Shown here one piece after another: positions 8,674 to 16,166 of a stretch of 64,000 bases of DNA. The translations under genes and the position numbers were made by a program. The stretch comes from Sporisorium sorghi (Eukaryota > Basidiomycota > Ustilaginomycetes > Ustilaginales > Ustilaginaceae). The notes under the pieces were generated by a model that was given only the letters and a program-made list of their open reading frames with translations, did no database searches and was not told where the DNA came from. Where the stretch lies: positions 1 through 64,000 of the forward strand of contig JALCCG010000031.1 of NCBI GenBank assembly GCA_023212695.1. The letters are read 5' to 3'. How positions within the stretch are numbered: position 1 is the stretch's first letter; every line of letters starts with the position of its first letter.

Positions 8674-8964
8674 GTGGAAAGCAAAATTGATGATATGATT
8701 GCGCATCTTTCACATTCTCAGCAGCAGCTGGCCCGGATATTGGAAGCTCAGCGCCATGCTGCTGTTCGCATGGCTCAAATTATACATTCTCTTCCTGATT
8801 ATGAACTTCAGCTTGCTGAAGGATCAAGATCATCTGGAGGGCATACGGTACAAGTTAATCGCAGTATCGTGTCTTATCTGAATGCGATGGCGGACCTGCA
8901 GCAAACGGCGGCGGACAGCTTGGAGATTGTATTAAAGGAACTGAGAGAGCAGGATGAAGAATAA
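8674..8964 (+). CDS. Small helical protein of the glycan locus (1 of 3)
   Basis: GTG 8674 is chosen because AAGGGGAG lies seven to eight bases before it; GTG at 8656 has no such site. The 96-residue protein has no signal peptide or membrane helix. It reads as two long helices: one around SHSQQQLARILEAQRHAA, then a Gly/Ser linker, then SYLNAMADLQQTAADSLEIV. The next two genes have the same two-helix plan with a similar A-x-x-Q-x-x-L-x-x-I-L core, so the three may be diverged tandem copies. The function is not recognised. Confidence 0.66.
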   Translation: MESKIDDMIAHLSHSQQQLARILEAQRHAAVRMAQIIHSLPDYELQLAEGSRSSGGHTVQVNRSIVSYLNAMADLQQTAADSLEIVLKELREQDEE

Positions 8965-8981
8965 CCCGGTATCATTACCGG

Positions 8982-9308
8982 ATGACAGAGGCGGGAGTGC
9001 AGTTGAGCAAAGAAGAGTCTTTGATGCGTATGCTGGAAGCGGCCGTCGCCATTCAGCGCGAGACCTCTCTGATCCTGGAGGGCAAGGCCGTCGAAGCGGA
9101 GAAGGTTCGTCAATGGGTGTTGTCCCAAGAGCCCTCAATGGGCGGATTGAAGGATTCGCTGGTCATTCATGAGCAGATTGTGGAGCAGATCGAGGGACTG
9201 ACGCGTATCGGATCAGGTCTATGCCGAAATCTGCGAGTGGCTTTAGGTACCGAGGATCAGGCTGCCAGCGGAGGTTTTGACGAGTTTGATTTTGGAGAAT
9301 CGGACTGA
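8982..9308 (+). CDS. Small helical protein of the glycan locus (2 of 3)
   Basis: The protein has 108 residues if it starts at ATG 8982, which has no ribosome site. A start at TTG 9003, six bases after GGCGGGAG, is equally or more likely and gives 101 residues. The first helix (MLEAAVAIQRETSLILEGKA) and the second (EQIVEQIEGLTRIGSGLCRN) mirror the neighbours. The C-terminus is acidic (FDEFDFGESD). No known domain is recognised. The stop overlaps the next ATG (TGATG), which suggests translational coupling. Confidence 0.63.
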   Translation: MTEAGVQLSKEESLMRMLEAAVAIQRETSLILEGKAVEAEKVRQWVLSQEPSMGGLKDSLVIHEQIVEQIEGLTRIGSGLCRNLRVALGTEDQAASGGFDEFDFGESD

Positions 9309-9622
9309 TGATTACACGTACCCACCGGGAACATACAGCAAGAGTGGCCATGATCTCATCCATTGCCAGAAGTCAGGAGGCGCTGGCAGACATACTTCAG
9401 AACATTGCAGAGGTTTCTGCTCATTCTGATGTGACCGCGCGAAAGCTTGCAGAGAATATTCGATTATTGACCGGCTACCAGTCGGTCATGACTGAAATGC
9501 TGACAGGAATTCCCTTGAACCGGACCCAATGGGGATCTCCTTCATCCCCATGGCTTGCGGTTGGACGCATAGCCAACTCTAGTACAGCAGCACAGGAAGA
9601 ATCAAAGGACTCAGGAGGTTAA
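9308..9622 (+). CDS. Small helical protein of the glycan locus (3 of 3)
   Basis: The 104-residue protein starts by re-initiation at TGATG. The first helix (SSIARSQEALADILQNIAEV) closely echoes the first small protein. A second helix (ENIRLLTGYQSVMTEMLTGI) follows, then a Pro/Ser/Trp-containing disordered tail. There is no signal peptide or membrane helix. Like its two neighbours it may be an adaptor in a cytoplasmic glycosylation assembly, but that is inference only. Confidence 0.63.
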   Translation: MITRTHREHTARVAMISSIARSQEALADILQNIAEVSAHSDVTARKLAENIRLLTGYQSVMTEMLTGIPLNRTQWGSPSSPWLAVGRIANSSTAAQEESKDSGG

Positions 9623-9625
9623 AGG

Positions 9626-9934
9626 ATGAAAGTGAAATCAACGGTTTTACGAACGCGAAGACGTACACGTCCTATCGGCAGCAGAAAAATATCCTCAGCT
9701 GTAAGACGTTTGAAGGTCGTAAAGGGCGTGAGACGGCGTCGTGGCGTCAGCTCCAGCTTACGTAAACGTCGCGGAATCCGGGGGCGCTACCGTTTAAGAA
9801 GAAGCGGACGCGTGTTCTTTCCGGCCTCTTCCCAAGCGTATAATCAGGGCTACAATCAGGCCTATGATGAAGGGTTTAAATCGGGTTTTGCACAAGGATA
9901 CGAAGACGGTCAAATCCCACCTGCGCCGGTATGA
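9626..9934 (+). CDS. Arg-rich protein with Tyr/Gly repeat tail
   Basis: ATG 9626 follows AGGAGGTTAAAGG. Of 102 residues, the first 65 are protamine-like, with blocks such as RTRRRTRPIGSRK, RRRRGVSSSLRKRRG and RYRLRRSGR. The tail (about 70-95) is a period-four repeat, YNQGYNQAYDEGFKSGFAQG. It therefore joins in one small protein the two sequence features seen separately on other proteins of the locus. It would bind anionic surfaces or nucleic acid strongly. It may be a spore-surface structural protein or scaffold; no family is recognised. It is the last gene before a terminator. Confidence 0.72.
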   Translation: MKVKSTVLRTRRRTRPIGSRKISSAVRRLKVVKGVRRRRGVSSSLRKRRGIRGRYRLRRSGRVFFPASSQAYNQGYNQAYDEGFKSGFAQGYEDGQIPPAPV

Positions 9935-9943
9935 CGGCAGGCA

Positions 9944-9996
9944 GGGCGGCTCTCACGGAAGGCTTGAATCCGTGGGAGACCGCTCTTTTTTATTTT
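9944..9996 (+). terminator. Terminator of the GT2 operon
   Basis: An imperfect hairpin pairs GGGCGGCTCTCACGGA (9944-9959) with TCCGTGGGAGACCGCTC (9969-9985), followed by TTTTTTATTTTTTT. It ends the unit that runs from 4456. An overlapping 88-codon frame at 9931 was rejected because it reads through this structure. Confidence 0.8.
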
Positions 9997-10090
9997 TTTG
10001 CCAATCCTGTCATGACCAGGCTAGACGTAAGGGCATCCGCCAAATTCCCCGTCTCAGGGACAGTCGTCCATGATGCATTCGTCCTCTTGG

Positions 10091-10100
10091 CATATAGTTA
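10091..10100 (+). promoter_or_regulatory. Candidate mother-cell sigma -10 element (CATATAG motif)
   Basis: CATATAGTTA lies 38 bases upstream of the first CgeB-like gene and downstream of a terminator, where a promoter is expected. It nearly repeats the motif at 2461. The -35 region is unclear. Confidence 0.25.
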
Positions 10101-10138
10101 TATGAACCTTTGTAAATCCCATAAGAGACAGGGTGGAA

Positions 10139-11236
10139 ATGGTGAGTTTATCGAAGCGTACAGGTCAGAAGGAGGGCTACCGGGAAGGTTACAGTGAAGG
10201 TTACCGTTTGGGTGGGTGCCGTGCGCTGATCGATCGTATTCCAACCGAGCCCCCGCCATATTTCAATGTGAAGGTCATGTATGTCCCCCAAGGCTTTGAA
10301 TCCATTGATGAAGGAGTATCCAGCGGACTTGGTAAAATCGTCAGGGAATGCATCGTCGTACGTCCGGAACAGGTGCTGGAAGCAGCCTTGCAGCAGAGAC
10401 CGGATATCATTCTGGTCATGAACGGTCTGCATGTTTTTCCGGATGATTTTCAGCATTCGATGACTCAGCTCCGCGAAGCAGGCTTCCGAACGGCCATCTG
10501 GTTTGTGGATGATCCGTATTTCACAGAGGAAACACCGGGGCTGGCACAACACTTTGATGTTGTGTTCACGCATGAGCTGAGCTGTGTTCCATTATATCAA
10601 AGTGTCGGGGTGAGGGAGGTTTATTATCTTCCTTTGGGGGTTCATCCGGAGCTGTTTACCCCGTTGATGGCAGGGCCGGCTTATCGTTCGGACATTTGCT
10701 TCATCGGGAATGCGTTTCGAAACCGTGCGGCCTTGTTTGATGAATTGGCACCGTTCTTGAAGGGAAAGCAGGTTCGCATCATCGGAGGCTACTGGGAGCG
10801 GCTTGCCCGCTATAAAGAGCTCTCCCCCTTCATACACAGCGGTTTCATACCGCCTGCGGAAACCGTGAAATTCTACAACGGCGCCAAAATTGTAATCAAC
10901 CTGCACAGGCCAACCCAGAGCGGTGATGACAACCGCAACAGCCTGAATTTACCGGGCCGTTCGATCAATCCGCGGACATTTGAGATCAATGCTTGCGGAA
11001 CACTGCAAATTACGGATATCCGGGAGGATCTGAGCCATTATTACACGCCTGGGATCGACATCGAGACCTTTGGTTCTGTCCAAGAATTGAAACATAAGAT
11101 TTCCTATTATCTTTCTCAGGAGGATCAGCGTAGAAGTATAGCGCAGCGAGCGCTGCAGACGACCATGACGAGACATACGTATGTTCACCGACTGCCTGAA
11201 CTTCTGACATTGATCGAGGCCCAACGTTTGAATTAG
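10139..11236 (+). CDS. CgeB-like spore glycosyltransferase with Tyr/Gly repeat tag (1 of 2)
   Basis: Start is ATG 10139 after CAGGGTGG; GTG at 10133 or 10142 are alternatives. The 365-residue protein begins with the tag QKEGYREGYSEGYRLGG. A DUF3880-like N-terminal half follows (PDIILVMNGLHVFPDDF, TAIWFVDDPYFTEE), then a GT1/GT4-like C-terminal half (FIGNAFRNRAALF, KIVINLHRPTQSGDD, NPRTFEINACGTLQITD). This is the layout of CgeB, a Bacillus spore-maturation protein involved in crust glycosylation. It is paralogous to the next gene. It probably acts in the mother cell late in sporulation. Confidence 0.82.
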   Translation: MVSLSKRTGQKEGYREGYSEGYRLGGCRALIDRIPTEPPPYFNVKVMYVPQGFESIDEGVSSGLGKIVRECIVVRPEQVLEAALQQRPDIILVMNGLHVFPDDFQHSMTQLREAGFRTAIWFVDDPYFTEETPGLAQHFDVVFTHELSCVPLYQSVGVREVYYLPLGVHPELFTPLMAGPAYRSDICFIGNAFRNRAALFDELAPFLKGKQVRIIGGYWERLARYKELSPFIHSGFIPPAETVKFYNGAKIVINLHRPTQSGDDNRNSLNLPGRSINPRTFEINACGTLQITDIREDLSHYYTPGIDIETFGSVQELKHKISYYLSQEDQRRSIAQRALQTTMTRHTYVHRLPELLTLIEAQRLN

Positions 11237-11274
11237 CAAGTTGTCCGAGCAAATATCAGGGAGGAGCGAAGCGG

Positions 11275-12399
11275 ATGCCTAAAAGTTTAGCTGCCGGACC
11301 CCGTCGGTCCGCCGTATCCGATGCATATGGACGAGGCAGGAATGCAGGTATGCACGCCGGATATGATGAGGGGTATTTTCGAGGGAAATCACAGGGTATC
11401 GTTAACCGGGTTGTCTATACGCCGCCTGTGAGGGATATCCATGTGTTGTTTGTCAGCTCGGGAAAAGGATTTCCTTACTCGCCGATTGACGAGGCGATTA
11501 TTGGTACACTGCACGGCATGGTACGCCAGGTTTCATTGACGGATGCCAAGCAGGACGTAGCTGCAGAAGCAAGCCGTACGCGGCCGGATCTTGTACTGGT
11601 GCTTGACGGCATGTATTTGCCTGTGGAACAGATGGATGCGGTTCGGGCCATGGATATTCGGACGGCCGTCTGGATGACGGACGATCCGTATTATACGGAT
11701 ATGACCGTAGACTGGATCCACCACTACGATTATGTATTTACACTGGAACTGAACTGCGTGGCCCATTATCAGAACTTAGGCTGCTCCCAGGTTCACTATT
11801 TGCCGTTTGCCGCGTTTCCCGTACACTATCGTCCGATTGCCATGCCGGGAGCAGCTAAGCGGGATATCGGTTTTGTTGGTACAGCGTATCCGAAGCGAAT
11901 TCAGTTTTTTGAGCCCATTATGGACCAATTGATGGCACACCGGACCTTTATTAACGGTAACTGGTGGGAGAAATTCCCGGGTTACGGCCGATTTAACAAC
12001 CAGATTGAGATCAACAAGTGGATGGGTCCGGCGGAGACTGCGGACGTATATAACAGCGCCAAGATTGTTATCAATTTGCACCGTGCGGTGGATGACGATG
12101 AAATCAATCAGAACAGCGGACATATACCGGCGGCTTCCCCGAATCCGCGTACGTTTGAGATTAGTGCTTGCGGCACGCTTCAGCTCTGCGATGAGCGGTC
12201 AGATCTGGCGCGGTTCTATACACCAGGTGTGGAGATTGACACCTACCGGTCTCAGGGTGAGCTGCTGGAGAAGGTAGAGTACTATCTTGCTAACGACCAC
12301 CTGAGAAAAGAGATCGCACATCGTGCCCTGGAGAGAACCTATCAGGAGCATACCTATGCACACCGCCTGAATACGCTCTTCTCGGTTATCTTTCCTTGA
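11275..12399 (+). CDS. CgeB-like spore glycosyltransferase with repeat tag (2 of 2)
   Basis: ATG 11275 follows GGGAGGAG at eight bases. The 374-residue protein opens with a weaker tag, AYGRGRNAGMHAGYDEGY, and then aligns along its length with the upstream gene. Shared blocks are PDLVLVLDGMYLPVE, TAVWMTDDPYYTDM, DIGFVGTAYPKRIQFFE, KIVINLHRAVDDDE and NPRTFEISACGTLQLCD. The two are tandem duplicates that diverged, suggesting two linkages of the same kind in one glycan. The next 134 bases hold a possible leader reading frame and no terminator. Confidence 0.82.
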   Translation: MPKSLAAGPRRSAVSDAYGRGRNAGMHAGYDEGYFRGKSQGIVNRVVYTPPVRDIHVLFVSSGKGFPYSPIDEAIIGTLHGMVRQVSLTDAKQDVAAEASRTRPDLVLVLDGMYLPVEQMDAVRAMDIRTAVWMTDDPYYTDMTVDWIHHYDYVFTLELNCVAHYQNLGCSQVHYLPFAAFPVHYRPIAMPGAAKRDIGFVGTAYPKRIQFFEPIMDQLMAHRTFINGNWWEKFPGYGRFNNQIEINKWMGPAETADVYNSAKIVINLHRAVDDDEINQNSGHIPAASPNPRTFEISACGTLQLCDERSDLARFYTPGVEIDTYRSQGELLEKVEYYLANDHLRKEIAHRALERTYQEHTYAHRLNTLFSVIFP

Positions 12400-12481
12400 T
12401 CCTGGCTCAGAAATAGTTCAATGATGGGGGAACAAGCGTCGTTACGGTGTCTTTGTTTTTCTAATATATTGTACCAACTGG

Positions 12482-12559
12482 GTGAAAAGGAGGTGGATCG
12501 CATCCGGTACTGCCACAATCACGGTTACTGTAGATGCGGATAATACCGATGGCCTTTAA
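12482..12559 (+). CDS. Possible 25-codon leader peptide overlapping the next gene
   Basis: GTG 12482 to TAA 12557-12559 encodes a 25-residue peptide ending ITVTVDADNTDGL. The best ribosome site of the region, AAAAGGAGGTGG at 12485-12496, lies inside it rather than before the downstream gene, whose ATG at 12534 has none. Translation through this frame could couple to the GT4 start. Alternatively the true start of the downstream gene is misjudged. Codon content alone cannot decide. Confidence 0.25.
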   Translation: MKRRWIASGTATITVTVDADNTDGL

Positions 12560-13946
12560 ACCGAAAATGTTGATTTTTTCACACGTATCCAATCCATCCA
12601 GCATTACGGGAGCGGAGAAGCTGCTTCTGTTCTTCTGCGGACAGATGACTCCTTATTTTGATTGCGTTCTGGTTGCACCGAACGAAGGCCGGCTGACTAT
12701 ATTGGCGAGACAATCCGGGATTACGGTCAAAATCCACAGAATTCCATTGTTTCACAGCGTGTATACACCGGGTTCCAATCTTTTGGCCGAAGCCAATAAG
12801 CTGATGGCAACATCGGTTTTCCGTGGATTGATGAAATGGATTGCAGGTGAGGCCCCGCAGGTAATTCTGACAAATACGTGTGTGCACTTTATGCCGGCAG
12901 CAGCGGGCAAGAGACTTGGAATTCCCGTAGTATGGCAATTGACCGAAAAAATTACGGAAAACGGGAACGCCCATTTGGCCACTTCGTTAATCCATCAGTA
13001 CAGCAACTGGCTGGTCAGCATTTCCGAATCCGTAGCCGAGAGTTTCCCGGTGGAAGTCAGGCAGTCCAAAATGACGGTACTCCCTCCATCCTGGATTGAG
13101 TCTGATATTCAGCCAGCCGCATGGGCGACAACGAGAGCTTCCTTTCGCGGCAGTCTCGGCATCACTGCAAATCAACCGTTAATTGGTATGATTTCTTCAT
13201 TTCTGATCGAGAGCAAAGGGGTGCATCACTTCATAGACATGGCGCTTTCGCTCAAGGATGCTTACCCCGACGCAGCCTTTCTCATCGTTGGGAGTGCGCT
13301 GAATCCGGATTATGACATATTGTGCCGCGATCGCATTGCTTCGGCGGGAGCTCAGCATCGTTTCATATTTGCCGGATCTCAAGACGATATCACTCAAGTA
13401 TATTGTGCCCTTGATGTCGTGGTGGTACCGAGTCTGATACCGGAGGGATTCGGATTAACGGCTCTGGAGGGGCTGCTGCACGGGAAGCCGGTTGTAGCCT
13501 ACGCATCAGGAGGACTTCAGGAGGTCCTGACGGCTGCCGGATCCCCGCATCTGCTCGCGATTCCCGGGAGCCCGGCCTCACTGGCAGAGAAGGTGAGGTT
13601 CATCCTGGATCAGCCGGATCGGGGCGAGGCTCTGGGTATGCAGAACCGCCTTCAGATCCAGGCTGTATTTGGTCCAGAGGTGTACGGAATGCGATTGAAC
13701 GGCATGGTTTCACGCTGGATGAATGAATATCCTGCATGGTTTCAGGTGACGGCAAGACAGGTGAAGCGCCGGGTTGTTCCGGCGAGACGACGTAAGCAGA
13801 ATAGCCGCAGGAAGAAACGAAGTGCTGCTGTTGCGCGTCGGTTATTCGTTCGTAGACGAACCAAGAGACCGGAAGGCAGGGCGACCAGGCGACGGGCATC
13901 AAGGCTTAGACTACGCAGAACGTCCGCAAGGCGACGAAAGGCATGA
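12534..13946 (+). CDS. GT4 family glycosyltransferase with Arg-rich C-terminal tail
   Basis: The 470-residue protein is GT-B. The N-terminal half begins MLIFSHVSNPSSITGAEKLL. The donor half starts IGMISSFLIESKGVHHFID and carries the EGFGLTALEGLLHGKPVVAY motif of GT4 enzymes. From about residue 405 the protein turns into a 65-residue tail made mostly of Arg, Lys and Ala (VPARRRKQNSRRKKR, RRASRLRLRRTSARRRKA). The start is uncertain: ATG at 12534, 12549 and 12567 all lack a ribosome site, and TAG at 12531 blocks longer forms. The basic tail matches those on the other glycan-locus proteins. Confidence 0.85.
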   Translation: MRIIPMAFKPKMLIFSHVSNPSSITGAEKLLLFFCGQMTPYFDCVLVAPNEGRLTILARQSGITVKIHRIPLFHSVYTPGSNLLAEANKLMATSVFRGLMKWIAGEAPQVILTNTCVHFMPAAAGKRLGIPVVWQLTEKITENGNAHLATSLIHQYSNWLVSISESVAESFPVEVRQSKMTVLPPSWIESDIQPAAWATTRASFRGSLGITANQPLIGMISSFLIESKGVHHFIDMALSLKDAYPDAAFLIVGSALNPDYDILCRDRIASAGAQHRFIFAGSQDDITQVYCALDVVVVPSLIPEGFGLTALEGLLHGKPVVAYASGGLQEVLTAAGSPHLLAIPGSPASLAEKVRFILDQPDRGEALGMQNRLQIQAVFGPEVYGMRLNGMVSRWMNEYPAWFQVTARQVKRRVVPARRRKQNSRRKKRSAAVARRLFVRRRTKRPEGRATRRRASRLRLRRTSARRRKA

Positions 13947-14095
13947 GACGAGGTCAACAGCAGAGCGGTGAACGGTCTAGGCTTACTTCAAAAAGTCCGC
14001 TTCCGTTCTGCTGTCTCACGAAAGCGAGAAGAATGGTCGTGCTACGGAGTTATCGCCTTCGGATCTGTGATTAAGTTGGCAAGGGAGAATCCGAT

Positions 14096-15190
14096 ATGAA
14101 AGTCATGACGATCTTGGGTACGAGGCCCGAAATTATCCGATTAAGCTTGATCATTCCTCTTCTAGACCAGTATGCAACGCGGCATGTGCTTGTGCATACG
14201 GGACAAAATTTCACCAATACCTTAAGCGGGGTCTTCTTCTCGGAGATGGGGCTCCGCAGTCCGGACTATGTGCTTCAGGACCGCCAGGCCACGCTGGGAG
14301 GCCAGTTGTCCGTTATGTTCAGCCGAATGGAGGAAATATTGGAACAGGAGCAGCCGGACACGGTTCTGCTGCTGGGTGATACAAACAGTGCGTTATGTGC
14401 TGTGCTGGCAGAGCGTCTGGGATACCCGGTGGTGCATATGGAAGCCGGCAACCGCTGCTTTGATCTGGATGTGCCTGAAGAGAAGAACCGCAAAGTCATA
14501 GATGCGGTGTCCTCCATCAATATGCCCTATACAAACTACAGCAAGAATCATCTGCTTCGAGAGGGAGTGCCCAGTCAACGCATTGTCCTGACAGGGAACC
14601 CGATCTATGAAGTGATGAAGCATTACGAAGGCCAGGTCAATCAGAGCCGGATTATGGAGAAGCTGTCGCTCTCCCCCCAGCAATATTTTCTGATTACGAT
14701 ACACCGTTCAGAGAATGTGGATCGACCTGAGAATTTGACGGAAATATTAAATGGGTTAAATGCGGTCGCTGAAACGTTCGGAAAGCGACTCATATGCAGT
14801 TTGCATCCCCGGACGGCCTCGCGTCTTGAAGGGGCCAAGGATGTTCAACTTCATCCGCTTATTGAATTTCATGAGCCATTCGGCTTTTTTGATTTTGTAC
14901 GACTCGAGAAAGAGGCACTCTGCGCGATCACGGACAGCGGTACGGTGCAGGAGGAGTGCTGCATCATGCACGTTCCTACGGTAACGGTTCGCCGGACGAC
15001 GGAGCGGCCGGAAACTGTGGACTGCGGAAGCAACATCGTCTCCGGTTTGAATGCTGAGCGTATCCATGGAGCGGTCAAACTGATGACGCAGCTGGGTCGT
15101 GACTGGGTGTGCCCTGAGGGGTATTTAGCGGACAATGTGTCGCGTACCGTCGTAAAATATGTGCTTGGAGGGAAAGTGAATGTTCACTAA
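14096..15190 (+). CDS. wecB: Non-hydrolysing UDP-N-acetylglucosamine 2-epimerase family protein
   Basis: The 364-residue protein shows the WecB/MnaA fold: MTILGTRPEIIRLSLIIPLL at the N-terminus, LLLGDTNSALCAVLAERLG, the catalytic region HMEAGNRCFDLDVPEEKNR, ITIHRSENVDRPENL, and DSGTVQEECCIMHVPTVTVR near the UDP site. It converts C2 of a UDP-N-acetylhexosamine. In the company of the two genes downstream it best fits the FnlC/WbvD role, epimerising UDP-L-RhaNAc or the FucNAc precursor. Plain ManNAc formation cannot be excluded. ATG follows AAGGGAGAATCCGAT. It overlaps the next gene by 11 bases. Confidence 0.85.
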   Translation: MKVMTILGTRPEIIRLSLIIPLLDQYATRHVLVHTGQNFTNTLSGVFFSEMGLRSPDYVLQDRQATLGGQLSVMFSRMEEILEQEQPDTVLLLGDTNSALCAVLAERLGYPVVHMEAGNRCFDLDVPEEKNRKVIDAVSSINMPYTNYSKNHLLREGVPSQRIVLTGNPIYEVMKHYEGQVNQSRIMEKLSLSPQQYFLITIHRSENVDRPENLTEILNGLNAVAETFGKRLICSLHPRTASRLEGAKDVQLHPLIEFHEPFGFFDFVRLEKEALCAITDSGTVQEECCIMHVPTVTVRRTTERPETVDCGSNIVSGLNAERIHGAVKLMTQLGRDWVCPEGYLADNVSRTVVKYVLGGKVNVH

Positions 15191-16166
15191 TCAACGGATT
15201 TTGGTGACTGGCGGCACAGGCTCTTGGGGACATGAACTGATCACGCAGCTTCTGCCGCTAAATCCTAAGCAGGTCATCGTTTATTCCAGAAGCGAGGCTA
15301 CGCAGGTGGCTATGGACCGTGAGTTTGAAGATCCAAGACTCACTTTCCGAATCGGAGATATTCGCGACAAGGAAGCTCTAACAGCAGCCTGTCAGGATGT
15401 GGATTATGTATTCCATCTGGCGGCACTGAAGCACGTTCCTGTGTGCGAAGAGCATCCCTATGAAGCTCTGAAAACCAATGTGGTCGGCACACAGCATGTC
15501 ATTGAGGCTGCTATTGAAAATCAAGTGAAAAAAGTGATCTATATTTCAACGGATAAGGCAGCGAATCCATCCAACTTTTACGGCATGACCAAAGCGATTG
15601 GCGAGAAACTGATCGTGTATGCTAATCTGTTGAGTAGGCACACCAAATTTGTCTGTGTGCGGGGTGGAAATGTTCTTGGAACGAACGGAAGCGTCGTTCA
15701 TGTATTCAAGAATCAGATCCGGCAGAAGGGTCAGATCAGCATCACGGACCATAACATGACCCGATTTTTCCTGACCTTGAAGGATGCGATATCCCTGCTG
15801 TTCAAGGCATCGATTGAAAGTGTAGGCGGCGAAATTTTTGTTATGATGATGCCGACCTGCCGCATTGTGGACTTGGCAGAAGTACTGATAGATGCTTCTG
15901 GCAGAAGCGACGTTACACTGGTCGAAACGGGAATTCGGCCGGGTGAGAAGATTCATGAAATTCTTATGAGTGATTTTGAAAGCTTGACTACGGTGGTTTA
16001 TGATGATGAATACCTGGTCATATTGCCGACACTCGAAATTCCCGATCTGAAGGAGCGGTATCAGGGCTTATCCAAAGTATCCTTCAACAGCTTCAGCTCG
16101 GAGCATCAATTAATGACCAAGGCCGAGATACGCGAAATCCTTCAACGCGGAGGATTCTTGCCATGA
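15180..16166 (+). CDS. FnlA/CapE-type UDP-GlcNAc 4,6-dehydratase (inverting)
   Basis: The 328-residue protein is an extended short-chain dehydrogenase. It has the NAD site VTGGTGSWGHEL, the LAALKHVPVCEEHPYEA helix of polysaccharide dehydratases, and the active-site stretch ISTDKAANPSNFYGMTK with the catalytic Lys of TDKA and the YGxTK pair. The C-terminal half matches the CapD/FnlA type, including GIRPGEKIHEILMS. It should form a UDP-4-keto-6-deoxy-L-hexosamine from UDP-GlcNAc, the entry step to L-FucNAc, L-RhaNAc or L-QuiNAc. It overlaps both neighbours. Confidence 0.85.
   Translation: MFTNQRILVTGGTGSWGHELITQLLPLNPKQVIVYSRSEATQVAMDREFEDPRLTFRIGDIRDKEALTAACQDVDYVFHLAALKHVPVCEEHPYEALKTNVVGTQHVIEAAIENQVKKVIYISTDKAANPSNFYGMTKAIGEKLIVYANLLSRHTKFVCVRGGNVLGTNGSVVHVFKNQIRQKGQISITDHNMTRFFLTLKDAISLLFKASIESVGGEIFVMMMPTCRIVDLAEVLIDASGRSDVTLVETGIRPGEKIHEILMSDFESLTTVVYDDEYLVILPTLEIPDLKERYQGLSKVSFNSFSSEHQLMTKAEIREILQRGGFLP

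Noticed and set aside
9931..10197. 88-codon plus frame overlapping the stop of the Arg-rich gene by ATGA
   Set aside because: It reads straight through a terminator hairpin with a long T-run and then into the start of the CgeB-like gene. Its composition is not protein-like.
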